Shown in pieces: positions 24,934 to 33,548 of a stretch of 64,000 nt of DNA; within the stretch, counting starts at the first letter, position 1; the number at the start of each line of letters is the position of its first letter. Under the pieces are notes generated by a model. The model had not been told where the DNA came from. It ran no database searches and saw only the letters and a program-made list of their open reading frames with translations. Source of the stretch: JANNBN01 sp963763885 (lineage in GTDB: Bacteria > Actinomycetota > Acidimicrobiia > Acidimicrobiales > JANYDT01); the NCBI GenBank assembly GCA_963763885.1, contig CAVXQD010000007.1:1488001-1552000 (forward strand), written 5' to 3'. Made by a program: the position numbers and the translations under genes.

Positions 24934-26106
24934 ATGGATTTCACGTTCACTGACGAACAACGAATGCTCGTCGAAACAGTCCGTCGCTTTATCGACACCG
25001 AACTTCGACCACACGAAGCCGCAATCGAAGAGTCCGGGGTACTCGATCCGGAAGTCGCGAGGGTCTTGCACGACAAGTCGAAGGCATTGGGTCTTTATGC
25101 ATTGAACGTTCCTGAGCGTTTCGGTGGCGGCGGGCTCTCGCACGTCGATCGGATGCTCGTCGAAGAACAGTACGGCCGAACGACCGACATTCTGATCCGG
25201 CGCGCATTCGGCAACGTCTACGAGGTCCTTTTTGGGTGCAGCGAATCCCAGGCTGAGCGCTGGTTGGTTCCTTCCACCGCGGGCCTCAGAACCGGTTCAA
25301 TCGCGATCACCGAGCCGGACGCAGGCTCTGACGCTGCGGCGATCAAGACCCGTGCCGAGCGACGCGCTGACCTCTGGCTGCTCAACGGCACAAAGCACTT
25401 CATCTCCGATGGACTCTTCTCGGACTACTTCATTGTCTCCGCCGTCACCACTCCCGGAATCGGCCATCGCGGCATTTCGCTGTTCCTCGTCGACAAGGAG
25501 TCTCCTGGTGTGACGATCGGAAAGGACCAGCAGATGATGGGTCTCCGTGGAACGAGTCACGTCGAGTTGTTCTTCGACGATGTCGAACTGACCGACGAGA
25601 ACTTGCTTGGCGAAGAAGGCACCGGAATGCGCCAAATCCTCACCACGCTTGGGTGTGTGCGTCTCGCCCAAGTGGGCGCTCGCGCAACGGGCAAAGCATC
25701 AATGGTCCTCGAAAAGACGATCGACCACGCCGCCACGCGCTCCCAGTTCGGAAACCCGCTCGGGGACCTGCAAATGGTGCAGCAGATGATCGCCGACAGC
25801 GTGATCGACGTGAACAGCTCACGACTGATGGTTTGGCGTGCGGCATGGGACCTCGACCAGGGCGGCGACGGCAGAAACTGGATCGCAATGGTAAAGGTCC
25901 ACGCAGCCGAAGTGCTCGGCCGTGTGACCGATCGAGCGGTACAAATCTTCGGCGGCATGGGGTATTGCAAGGAACTCTCGATCGAGCGCTACTACCGAGA
26001 TGCGCGAATCGCAAGGATCTACGACGGAGCGTCCGAAGTGCACCGGATGACCGTGGCCCGCAACGCCTTGAAGGACAACTCGGCGCTCTTCGATCCGTTC
26101 GCCTGA
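24934..26106 (+). CDS. Acyl-CoA dehydrogenase
   Basis: 390 aa from ATG 24934. FAD/acyl-CoA dehydrogenase fold with the flavin-contacting ITEPDAGSD motif, LLNGTKHFIS, GLRGTSHVELFFDDV and QIFGGMGYCKELSIERYYRD. The C-terminal motif reads IYDGASEVHR, with Asp where medium-chain enzymes carry the catalytic Glu in YEGT. This variant is common in FadE-type enzymes, which may use another base. It introduces an alpha-beta double bond into a CoA thioester made elsewhere in the cluster. Confidence 0.9.
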   Translation: MDFTFTDEQRMLVETVRRFIDTELRPHEAAIEESGVLDPEVARVLHDKSKALGLYALNVPERFGGGGLSHVDRMLVEEQYGRTTDILIRRAFGNVYEVLFGCSESQAERWLVPSTAGLRTGSIAITEPDAGSDAAAIKTRAERRADLWLLNGTKHFISDGLFSDYFIVSAVTTPGIGHRGISLFLVDKESPGVTIGKDQQMMGLRGTSHVELFFDDVELTDENLLGEEGTGMRQILTTLGCVRLAQVGARATGKASMVLEKTIDHAATRSQFGNPLGDLQMVQQMIADSVIDVNSSRLMVWRAAWDLDQGGDGRNWIAMVKVHAAEVLGRVTDRAVQIFGGMGYCKELSIERYYRDARIARIYDGASEVHRMTVARNALKDNSALFDPFA

Positions 26107-26123
26107 CGATTGAAACCTGAACC

Positions 26124-27698
26124 GTGCAAGCGAAACGAGTTCCGCCCGTGATCGACAAATTCATGTCGGCCGACGACGCCGTCGCGCTGATCAGCGACGG
26201 CGACACAGTCGCTCTCATCGGGGGCGGCGGCGGAATGATGGAGGCCGACGCTGTCTTCTCAGCGATCGAGCGCCGCTTTCTCAACACCGGCCACCCACGT
26301 GACCTGACGTGCACCCATGCTCTCGGCATCGGTGACAAGGGCGCCAGAGGAATGAACCGATTCGCCCACGAGGGCATGGTGCGGCGGGTGATCGGTGGGC
26401 ATTGGGTCTGGTCGCCGAACATGCAGGAGCTTGCACGCCAGAACAAGATTGAGGCGTACTGCCTCCCCGGCGGGGTCTGTATGCAGCTCATGCGTGAGAT
26501 CGGGGCCGGTCGCCCGGGACTGATAAGCCGCATCGGGCTCGAGACGTTTGTGGACCCGCGCCACGGCGGCGGCAAGATGAACGAATCGGCAACCGAGGAC
26601 CTCGTCGAGACCATCGAGATCGACGGCGAGACGTGGCTTCGCTACAAACCGTTCCGCGTCGACGTGGCCATCATCCGCGGGAGTCGGGCCGACCGATTCG
26701 GCAACATCACGCTCGAACATGAGGCGGCGCGTGTCGACGTTTTCGCAGTCGCCCTTGCGGCGCACAACTCGGGTGGCAAGGTCATCGTGCAGGTCCGCGA
26801 ACGCGCCGGAGACGGTGAGATTGCTGCCCATTCGGTTGTTGTTCCGGCCCCCTTCGTGGACGCAATCGTGTTAGTGCCAGACCAGCCGATGAGCCATGAG
26901 TGCGACTTCGACGCGGCCATGAGCGGCGAGGTCCAGGTCGAGAACGGTTCCAAGGTGGCGAGATCCGGCTCGAAGGTGGACGTCCGCTCTGTGATCGCCG
27001 CACGCGCAGCAATGGAGCTTCGCGACGGCGCCGTCGTGAACTTTGGTTTCGGGATTCCGGACGCTGTTGCGCAACTCGTCAGCGACCGCGGTGACCGGGG
27101 CCGGTACTACCAGACCATCGAACACGGAACCTACGGAGGCGAACTCCTCACCGGCGCACTGTTCGGCTTCGCGCGATACCCGACTGCGATGATCGACGGC
27201 CCGTCGCAGTTCGATTTTTACGGCGGCGGCGGACTTGACATCGCCTTCCTCGGATTCGGTGAAATCGATCGGCACGGCAACGTCAATGCTTCCAGACTCG
27301 GTGGGGTCACCGTCGGCCCCGGCGGGTTCATCGACATTTCTCAAAGCGCTCGAACGATGGTCTTTTGCGGAACATTCGACGCGAAGGGCGCCGAGATCGA
27401 GATTGCCACTGACGCGGTCACAATCCTCCGCCACGGTTCCATCCCGAAGATCGTCGCCGAAGTCGATCAGGTTACCTTTTCCGGTCGACGAGCAACTGTG
27501 TCAGGCCAGCGCGTCCTGTACGTCACCGAACGGGCCGTGTTTGATCTGCGCGCAGACGGACTCACCCTCATCGAGATCGCGCCGGGAATCGATCTGCAGC
27601 GCGACGTTCTGGACCAGATCGGCTTTCCTATCAACGTCGCAGAACAAGTACTGCGCACTCCAACGACCGTGTACACCGACCTGGGAAGTCCTTCATGA
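26124..27698 (+). CDS. Fused family I CoA-transferase
   Basis: 524 aa carrying both halves of a family I (acetoacetate/propionate type) CoA-transferase. The first half has the oxyanion-loop glycine run LIGGGGGMMEAD and the second has the catalytic Glu in IEHGTYGGELLTG near residue 333. Start is GTG 26124, 18 nt after the dehydrogenase stop; ATG 26163 is an alternative. It would move CoA between short acyl groups and the pathway substrate. Its stop overlaps the SDR start by 4 nt. Confidence 0.87.
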   Translation: MQAKRVPPVIDKFMSADDAVALISDGDTVALIGGGGGMMEADAVFSAIERRFLNTGHPRDLTCTHALGIGDKGARGMNRFAHEGMVRRVIGGHWVWSPNMQELARQNKIEAYCLPGGVCMQLMREIGAGRPGLISRIGLETFVDPRHGGGKMNESATEDLVETIEIDGETWLRYKPFRVDVAIIRGSRADRFGNITLEHEAARVDVFAVALAAHNSGGKVIVQVRERAGDGEIAAHSVVVPAPFVDAIVLVPDQPMSHECDFDAAMSGEVQVENGSKVARSGSKVDVRSVIAARAAMELRDGAVVNFGFGIPDAVAQLVSDRGDRGRYYQTIEHGTYGGELLTGALFGFARYPTAMIDGPSQFDFYGGGGLDIAFLGFGEIDRHGNVNASRLGGVTVGPGGFIDISQSARTMVFCGTFDAKGAEIEIATDAVTILRHGSIPKIVAEVDQVTFSGRRATVSGQRVLYVTERAVFDLRADGLTLIEIAPGIDLQRDVLDQIGFPINVAEQVLRTPTTVYTDLGSPS

Positions 27699-28429
27699 GC
27701 AAGGAACGAGTCGCCGTGATCACCGGAGGCGCCGGAGAGCTGGGACTTGCGGTCGCACGCCGTCTGGCATCGGAAGGCCTCAGCGGTGCACTGTGGGACC
27801 TCGACGCCGATCGGGCGAAGTTTGCCGCCGCTTCGATCGGACCGACCTGGTTGGGAGTCGGCGCCGATCTCACTGAACCCGAGGAAGTCGATGTAGCTCG
27901 TTTGCACACATACGATTCCTTCGGCCGGGTCGACGTTCTCGTTACGTGCGCAGGAATCACGGGTCCTTCAATTCCGCTTGTGGAATACGACCCGCCGACG
28001 TGGAACCGGGTTGTCGACGTCAACTTGACGAGCGTCTTCTACGTGTGCCGAGCCCTGGTCCCCACGTTGGTCGCTTCGCCGTGCGGCCGTATTGTGCACA
28101 TCAGCTCCATCGCCGGGAAGGAAGGGAATCAGCTGCTCAGTGCCTACAGCGCGGCAAAGGCAGGCGTAATTGCACTGACGAAGTCGCTTGGGAAGGAACT
28201 TGCTCACACGGCGGTCCGGGTGAACTGCGTGACTCCGGCAATGCTCGCAACTGCGTTGCTGGACCAGATGACGCCCGAGTACGTCGCCGCCGGCAAGGCA
28301 AAGATTCCGCTGGGACGATTTGGCGAGACATCCGAGATCGCGGAACTGGTTTCGTGGCTTTCCTCGCCCGCATGCTCGTTCTCAACAGGGGCGGTGTTCG
28401 ACGCGTCGGGCGGGAGAGCAACCTACTGA
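27695..28429 (+). CDS. Short-chain dehydrogenase/reductase
   Basis: 244 aa, translationally coupled to the CoA-transferase (ATGA overlap). GGAGELG near residues 11-17 is a slightly divergent glycine motif. TCAG replaces NNAG, with catalytic Ser in HISSIAG, YSAAK, and a C-terminal FSTGAVFDASGG segment. Probably acts on a hydroxy- or oxo-acyl intermediate of the cluster. Confidence 0.86.
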   Translation: MSKERVAVITGGAGELGLAVARRLASEGLSGALWDLDADRAKFAAASIGPTWLGVGADLTEPEEVDVARLHTYDSFGRVDVLVTCAGITGPSIPLVEYDPPTWNRVVDVNLTSVFYVCRALVPTLVASPCGRIVHISSIAGKEGNQLLSAYSAAKAGVIALTKSLGKELAHTAVRVNCVTPAMLATALLDQMTPEYVAAGKAKIPLGRFGETSEIAELVSWLSSPACSFSTGAVFDASGGRATY

Positions 28430-29745
28430 TGGCCGCTGAACCATCCAACCCCATCGCCGCCATTACCACCGCCGCAGGCTTTCGCGCATTTGCTCAGGCC
28501 AGCGGAGCCGACGTCCCGATCGACGATGAGGTCCTGGTCGGGCCGGACTCCCCGTTGGCGCGACCGATGCGAGTCGGCAAGGTCATCGTTGGGAACCGAC
28601 TGAGCGTCATGCCGCTCGAAGGTTGGGACGCTGGAGGCGATGGAACTCCAAGCGAAGCGACGTCGCACCGGTGGGCATCGTTCGGGCGAAGCGGGTCGAA
28701 GCTGTTGTGGACCGAGTCAGTTGCCGTGTCGGCCGATGCCCGGAGTACCCCACGTCAGCTGATGATCGACCACTCAACGCTCCCCGCAATCACCTCGCTC
28801 CGGGAGACGCTGACGGAGGCGCATCACGAACGATTCGGTTCTACCGAAGACCTCGCGGTAGGCGTCCAGCTTCACCACTCGGGCAGACTCAACTACCCGG
28901 GAGCCGGCGGGACTCGTGGCCCGTTGCTCGTACAGCACCATCCGTTCCTCGACGAGAAGTATCACGTCGATGCACACGCGCCGTTGGCTACGGACGATGA
29001 GCTCTGGTCGCTCGTCGACGTCTACGCCAAAGCTGCCCGTTATTGCCAGGAAGCGGGATTCCATTTCGTCGACGTGAAGGCATGCCATGGCTACTTGATC
29101 CATGAGCTGCTGACGGCCCATACGCGGGCTGGAGTATTCGGCGGCGCCTTCGAAAACCGATCACGATTCCTCTTGGAAACGGTGAAGGCAATCCGCACAA
29201 GCGCTCCCGAACTTGCACTCGCAGTCCGTGTGAGCGCGTTCGATGTTGTGCCGCACCGAGCGGGCGACGATGAAGGCGGCGTGCCCGTCGCGACTGGTCC
29301 GTACCCATACGTCTTTGGAGCGCTTTCGGCCGACGGGACTCCAGATCTCTCCGAGGCGACATCTCTGCTCGTCGCGCTGCGCCACCTCGGGGTGGTGATG
29401 GTGTGCGTGTCGGGCGGGAGTCCTTATGCGACGTGGCACCTTCAGCGACCAGCGTGGAATCGCGGAACCAGCGACTACGACACACCGGAGCCCCCGCTTG
29501 TCGGCGTCGCCCGGCACCTCCGAGTCACGGCGTCGCTCAAAGCAGCCGTACCGGAACTCGTCATCGTTGGATCGGCGTATAGCGCCACACAACAGTGGCT
29601 GCCCAACGTTGCACAGGCGGTACTTCGCCTCGGGATGAGCGACGCAGTCGGTTACGCCCGGGCGCATCTCTCGAACCCAGAACTCGCAGTCGATGTGCTC
29701 TCGGGCCGCGGACTGCAAGCTTCGTCGTTCGCTTCCAGGTACTGA
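28429..29745 (+). CDS. NADH:flavin oxidoreductase, old yellow enzyme family
   Basis: 438 aa from ATG 28429, whose A is the last base of the SDR stop. TIM-barrel FMN reductase: VGNRLSVMPLEGWD at the first strand, GVQLHHSGR on a central strand, VDVKACHGYLIHELL (active-site His region), ENRSRFLLETVKAIR, and GMSDAVGYARAHLSNPEL near the FMN phosphate site. No iron-sulphur or FAD domain follows, unlike the second homologue at 33549. It likely reduces an enone or enoyl-CoA. Confidence 0.85.
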   Translation: MAAEPSNPIAAITTAAGFRAFAQASGADVPIDDEVLVGPDSPLARPMRVGKVIVGNRLSVMPLEGWDAGGDGTPSEATSHRWASFGRSGSKLLWTESVAVSADARSTPRQLMIDHSTLPAITSLRETLTEAHHERFGSTEDLAVGVQLHHSGRLNYPGAGGTRGPLLVQHHPFLDEKYHVDAHAPLATDDELWSLVDVYAKAARYCQEAGFHFVDVKACHGYLIHELLTAHTRAGVFGGAFENRSRFLLETVKAIRTSAPELALAVRVSAFDVVPHRAGDDEGGVPVATGPYPYVFGALSADGTPDLSEATSLLVALRHLGVVMVCVSGGSPYATWHLQRPAWNRGTSDYDTPEPPLVGVARHLRVTASLKAAVPELVIVGSAYSATQQWLPNVAQAVLRLGMSDAVGYARAHLSNPELAVDVLSGRGLQASSFASRY

Positions 29746-29813
29746 TGACGAATCGGTTCACCGTGTCACCGGCTTTCCCGCGTGTGCGAAGGGGCTGAAG
29801 GTAACTTCAGGAG

Positions 29814-30449
29814 GTGGCGCGAACATCTGACCAACCCACGTCGACTGCGCGGAGCAGGAAACGACGCGCCGAACTGCTCGAGGCTTCACGGCAGGCGTTC
29901 GAGGAGCGGGGTTACATCGAGACCAGCGTCTCGGACATCGTCCAGATCGCCGGTGGGTCGCGTGCATCCTTCTACTCGTATTTCACCTCGAAGGACGACG
30001 CCCTCAGCGTGCTCGTCGGCGAACTCACCGACGATCTGTTCAATGCAGCGACGAAACCCGTCGCATCGGGCATCACGCCATTCGCAACGCTCACCGATTC
30101 GATCCGTCAATTCATGCTCGCTTACCGCGACCGCGCTGCCATGTTGCTTATCCTCGATCAAGCGACCGTGGTGAACGATTCGTTTCTTCAGCTTCGCCTC
30201 GCCATTCGGGCACGGTTCGCATTGGCTCTCGAATCGACGTTGACCGAGCGTCACCGTCGACACCCCGATCCCGACGAACTCGATCCTCGGCTGACGGCAG
30301 TTGCTCTCGGCGGGATGGTCGAGGATCTGGCCCGTGGCCGGTACCTGTTCGGACAGGACATCGACGTTGACGAAGCCGTGCACACGCTTGCGGTGCTGTG
30401 GGCGCGCAGCTTGGGAGTCAGAACGGATCGACCGTTTGAACAGAGTTGA
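29814..30449 (+). CDS. TetR-family transcriptional regulator
   Basis: 211 aa. HTH about residues 17-62: RAELLEASRQAFEERGYIET, then VSDIVQIAGGSRASFYSYFT with SKDDAL. A variable ligand domain follows. The GTG at 29814 is the only in-frame start before the HTH, since a TAA lies four codons upstream. The AGGAG touches it with no spacing, so initiation may be leaderless or weak. A 25-bp palindrome covers its stop codon and precedes the Rieske operon. Confidence 0.88.
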   Translation: MARTSDQPTSTARSRKRRAELLEASRQAFEERGYIETSVSDIVQIAGGSRASFYSYFTSKDDALSVLVGELTDDLFNAATKPVASGITPFATLTDSIRQFMLAYRDRAAMLLILDQATVVNDSFLQLRLAIRARFALALESTLTERHRRHPDPDELDPRLTAVALGGMVEDLARGRYLFGQDIDVDEAVHTLAVLWARSLGVRTDRPFEQS

Positions 30450-30465
30450 CACCATGTCAACTCTG
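30441..30465. promoter_or_regulatory. 25-bp perfect palindrome, candidate TetR operator
   Basis: CAGAGTTGACA-CCA-TGTCAACTCTG is an inverted repeat with 11-bp perfect arms. It overlaps the last codons of the TetR gene and lies 93 bp upstream of the Rieske gene. It includes TTGACA, a consensus -35 element, so a bound dimer would block transcription of the downstream operon. Confidence 0.6.
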
Positions 30466-30557
30466 CTGCGACGCTAGGGACCTCAGACCAGCGCAGGATC
30501 CGACCGGCGCTCCCTTCTGGGCACGCGAGCGCCTCAAACCGTTGTGAAAGAAGGGCC

Positions 30558-31916
30558 ATGGACCTCACCAGCGAACGACCCGGGCCCACCGTTCAGGAGG
30601 TCCTCGCCACGGACATCAATCCCGCTCCTGCGGTGATGTTGACCGAATCCCCGGCTGCCAACCAGAGCACAGACGACGTCTCGATCGAGCGCTACTTTTC
30701 CAAGGATTGGCACGACACCGAAGTCGAAAAGGTGTGGCGGAAGTGCTGGCAACTCGCATGCCGTGTGGAAGAGATTCCGAACGTCGGTGATCACATCGTG
30801 TACGAGATCGTCCACGACTCGCTCATCGTGGTCCGTTCCGGGCCCGACGAGATCAAGGCGTACATCAACTCGTGTTTGCACCGGGGTACGTTGCTGCGGA
30901 CCGAAGGCGGCTGCGTCCAGCGGCTGAAATGTCCCTTCCACGGCTGGACGTGGAAGCTCGATGGAACGCTCCTTCATATCCCCCAGGACTGGGATCTGAC
31001 CCACGTAGACCGGGCAGCGATGTCCCTGCCGGAGGCGAAAGTCGGCACGTGGGGCGGCTACGTCTTCGTGAACTTCGACGCCGACTGCGAACCACTCGAC
31101 TCCTACCTCGAGAACCTCCCCGAACACTTCGAAGCCTTCGACCTTGAGAATCGCTACAAGGCGGCGCACGTCGCCAAGATCATGCCCTGCAACTGGAAAT
31201 TGGCGATGGAGGCGTTCGTGGAGGCATACCACGTGGCCATCGCCCATCCGCAGGTGCTCGGCTACTACGGGGACTCGAACACCCAATACGACGTGTGGCC
31301 AGGCATCCGTCACGTCAGCCGAATGATAAGCGTGCAGGGTGTTCCCAGCCCCTCAATGAAGGGCATTCCACCGGAACGGACTATCGAGGAGATGCGACGC
31401 GACGTCCCCTTCTTCGCCGGGAAACCCATCGAAGTCGGCGAAGGTGAGACCGCGCGGGCCAAGCTCGCGCAGCGTTCTCGGGAGAGAATTTCGCGGTCCA
31501 CCCAGCTCGACATGTCGTCTTTGTCCGACACTGAATCGCTCGACCTCATCGAGTACATGTTGTTCCCGAACATGGTCCCATGGGGCGGCCAAGCGCTTCC
31601 CATCACCTACCGGTTCCGACCGAATGGTGACGATCCCGAGAGCTCGATCATGGAGATCATGTTCCTGTTCTCGAAGTCTCCCGACGGAAGCCACCCTGCC
31701 CCGGCCACGATGACGATGTTGCGTATTGACCAGAAGTGGGCTGACGCCCCGGAGCTGGGATCAGCGGCAATGGTCGCTGATCAGGACACCGACAACCTGA
31801 TGCGGATCCAGAAGGGCCTACGGACCAGCCGCAAACCTGGCGTCACCCTCGCTCGTTATCAGGAAAGCCGTATCAGGCACTTTCACACCACCCTCGACGA
31901 TTATATGAACGCATAG
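30558..31916 (+). CDS. Rieske non-heme iron oxygenase, alpha subunit
   Basis: 452 aa. Rieske [2Fe-2S] ligands Cys106-x-His108 (CLHRG) and Cys125-x2-His128 (CPFHGW). The mononuclear iron site has His225 and His230 in EAYHVAIAHP, with the carboxylate expected further downstream. Ring-hydroxylating oxygenase large-subunit type, full length. No beta subunit, ferredoxin or reductase gene is adjacent, so electrons must come from an unlinked partner. Start chosen at ATG 30558 after a GAAAGAAGG ribosome-binding stretch. Likely the first attack on an aromatic, terpenoid or other ring substrate. Confidence 0.9.
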   Translation: MDLTSERPGPTVQEVLATDINPAPAVMLTESPAANQSTDDVSIERYFSKDWHDTEVEKVWRKCWQLACRVEEIPNVGDHIVYEIVHDSLIVVRSGPDEIKAYINSCLHRGTLLRTEGGCVQRLKCPFHGWTWKLDGTLLHIPQDWDLTHVDRAAMSLPEAKVGTWGGYVFVNFDADCEPLDSYLENLPEHFEAFDLENRYKAAHVAKIMPCNWKLAMEAFVEAYHVAIAHPQVLGYYGDSNTQYDVWPGIRHVSRMISVQGVPSPSMKGIPPERTIEEMRRDVPFFAGKPIEVGEGETARAKLAQRSRERISRSTQLDMSSLSDTESLDLIEYMLFPNMVPWGGQALPITYRFRPNGDDPESSIMEIMFLFSKSPDGSHPAPATMTMLRIDQKWADAPELGSAAMVADQDTDNLMRIQKGLRTSRKPGVTLARYQESRIRHFHTTLDDYMNA

Positions 31917-31929
31917 CAAGGATCTGACT

Positions 31930-33525
31930 ATGGACCCAAGCACCGAATTCGCTGTCGAACGTTTGGCGCGGCCGATCCCATCGGTCAACGATGGGAATCG
32001 GATTGCGGTGGTTGACTCCGATCGTTCGGTCACCTTCGACGAACTCGATCTGGCAGCCGACCAAGTAGCCAACGGGTTGCTTGCACTCGGACTCACACCG
32101 CAAGACAGGGTTGCATTTGTCGGCAGAAATTGTCTCTCGTGCGTCGAGTTCATGCTCGGCAGTGCCCGAGCTGGCGTCGTCGCGACGATCCTGAATTGGC
32201 GACTTCACCCAAGCGAGCTGGCGTTCGTGATCGGCGATGCCAATCCCCGAGTTGTCGTCACCACCTCCGAATTCGCGTCCGTCATCCAGCAACTGCCAGA
32301 GGCCTCCGGGGCGAAGCTGCTCGTGATCGGCGGCTCCGAAAACGGGTCTGACGAATGGGACGAGTGGCGCGACTCACAGTCAGCCGACCCGCCGTCGGTG
32401 GCGTACACCGACGACGACGTCGTGCTCCAGCTCTACACCTCAGGAACGACCGGAAAGCCGAAGGGAGCGATGCTCACTCGACGCTCGTTCGCTTCGTGCA
32501 TTCCCGACACAGTCGAAGTTTGGGATCTCGACGCGTCATCGGTGTTGTTGTCTGTGCTCCCGATGTTTCACATCGCCGGCGCCGGCACAGCCGTTGGTTC
32601 ACTGTGGGCTCGCTGCTGCCTGGTCATCGACAATGACCCGAGTCCGGCCAACATGCTCCGACTGGTCGAGTCGCACCGCCTGACCAACCTGGTGTTGGCA
32701 TCGGCGATGCTCCAAGGATTCGTGGAATCACCGGCGGCAGCATCGACCGACCTTTCGTCTATTCGAACGGTTTCTTACGGCGCTGCACCCATCACAGGCC
32801 AGGTCCTTCAAACGGTGATCGACGCGCTGGGTTGCCGCATTGTCCAGGCCTACGGGTTAACCGAAACCACGGGAATTCTTTGCGTGCTCGACGAGGAAGA
32901 TCACGCGTTCAATCCTGATGGCCCCGCAGAATCAGTAGCGCTGGCCGTCGAACGTCTCCGATCCTGCGGTCGTCCACGGCCCGGCGTCGAGCTTCGCGTT
33001 GTCGACATTCAGACGGGCGCCACGCTGGGGCCCGGTCAACCAGGCGAGGTGCAGGCACGCACCGATCGGCTCATGTCGGGATACTGGAACCGGCCTGACG
33101 CCACCGCCGAGGTCTTGCTCGCCGACGGATGGTTCTCGACCGGTGACGTCGGCGAACTCGATTCCGATGGGTACCTATTCCTTCGCGATCGTTTGAAGGA
33201 CACGATCATCTCGGGCGGCGAGAACATCTACCCGGCCGAGGTCGAGGATGCGCTCCAATGGCATCCCGACGTGGCCGAAGTTGCGGTCATCGGCGTCCCC
33301 GACGACAAGTGGGGCGAGACGCCACGAGCTGTTGTCGTCCGGACCCCCGGTTCATCGCTGACCGGCGATGAACTGATCAGTTACGCGCGCAGCCGGATCG
33401 CCACCTACAAATGTCCGACGTCAATTGAGTTTGTGGACACGCTTCCACGCAACGCCACGGGCAAAGTGCTGCGTCGTGAGCTGCGAGAGCCTTTCTGGGC
33501 CGGCCGAGAACGCCGTATCAACTAA
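31930..33525 (+). CDS. Acyl-CoA synthetase (AMP-forming)
   Basis: 531 aa ANL-superfamily ligase: P-loop LYTSGTTGKPKGAML, YGLTETTG, STGDVG, hinge RDRLKDTIISGGENIYPAEV and the C-terminal catalytic Lys in RNATGKVLRREL. Begins 13 nt after the Rieske stop. It activates a carboxylic acid to its CoA ester through an acyl-adenylate. Aromatic versus fatty acid preference cannot be read, but the neighbours favour a cyclic or branched acid. Confidence 0.92.
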   Translation: MDPSTEFAVERLARPIPSVNDGNRIAVVDSDRSVTFDELDLAADQVANGLLALGLTPQDRVAFVGRNCLSCVEFMLGSARAGVVATILNWRLHPSELAFVIGDANPRVVVTTSEFASVIQQLPEASGAKLLVIGGSENGSDEWDEWRDSQSADPPSVAYTDDDVVLQLYTSGTTGKPKGAMLTRRSFASCIPDTVEVWDLDASSVLLSVLPMFHIAGAGTAVGSLWARCCLVIDNDPSPANMLRLVESHRLTNLVLASAMLQGFVESPAAASTDLSSIRTVSYGAAPITGQVLQTVIDALGCRIVQAYGLTETTGILCVLDEEDHAFNPDGPAESVALAVERLRSCGRPRPGVELRVVDIQTGATLGPGQPGEVQARTDRLMSGYWNRPDATAEVLLADGWFSTGDVGELDSDGYLFLRDRLKDTIISGGENIYPAEVEDALQWHPDVAEVAVIGVPDDKWGETPRAVVVRTPGSSLTGDELISYARSRIATYKCPTSIEFVDTLPRNATGKVLRRELREPFWAGRERRIN

Positions 33526-33548
33526 CGCCCGCCCTTCAGGACCTGTCA

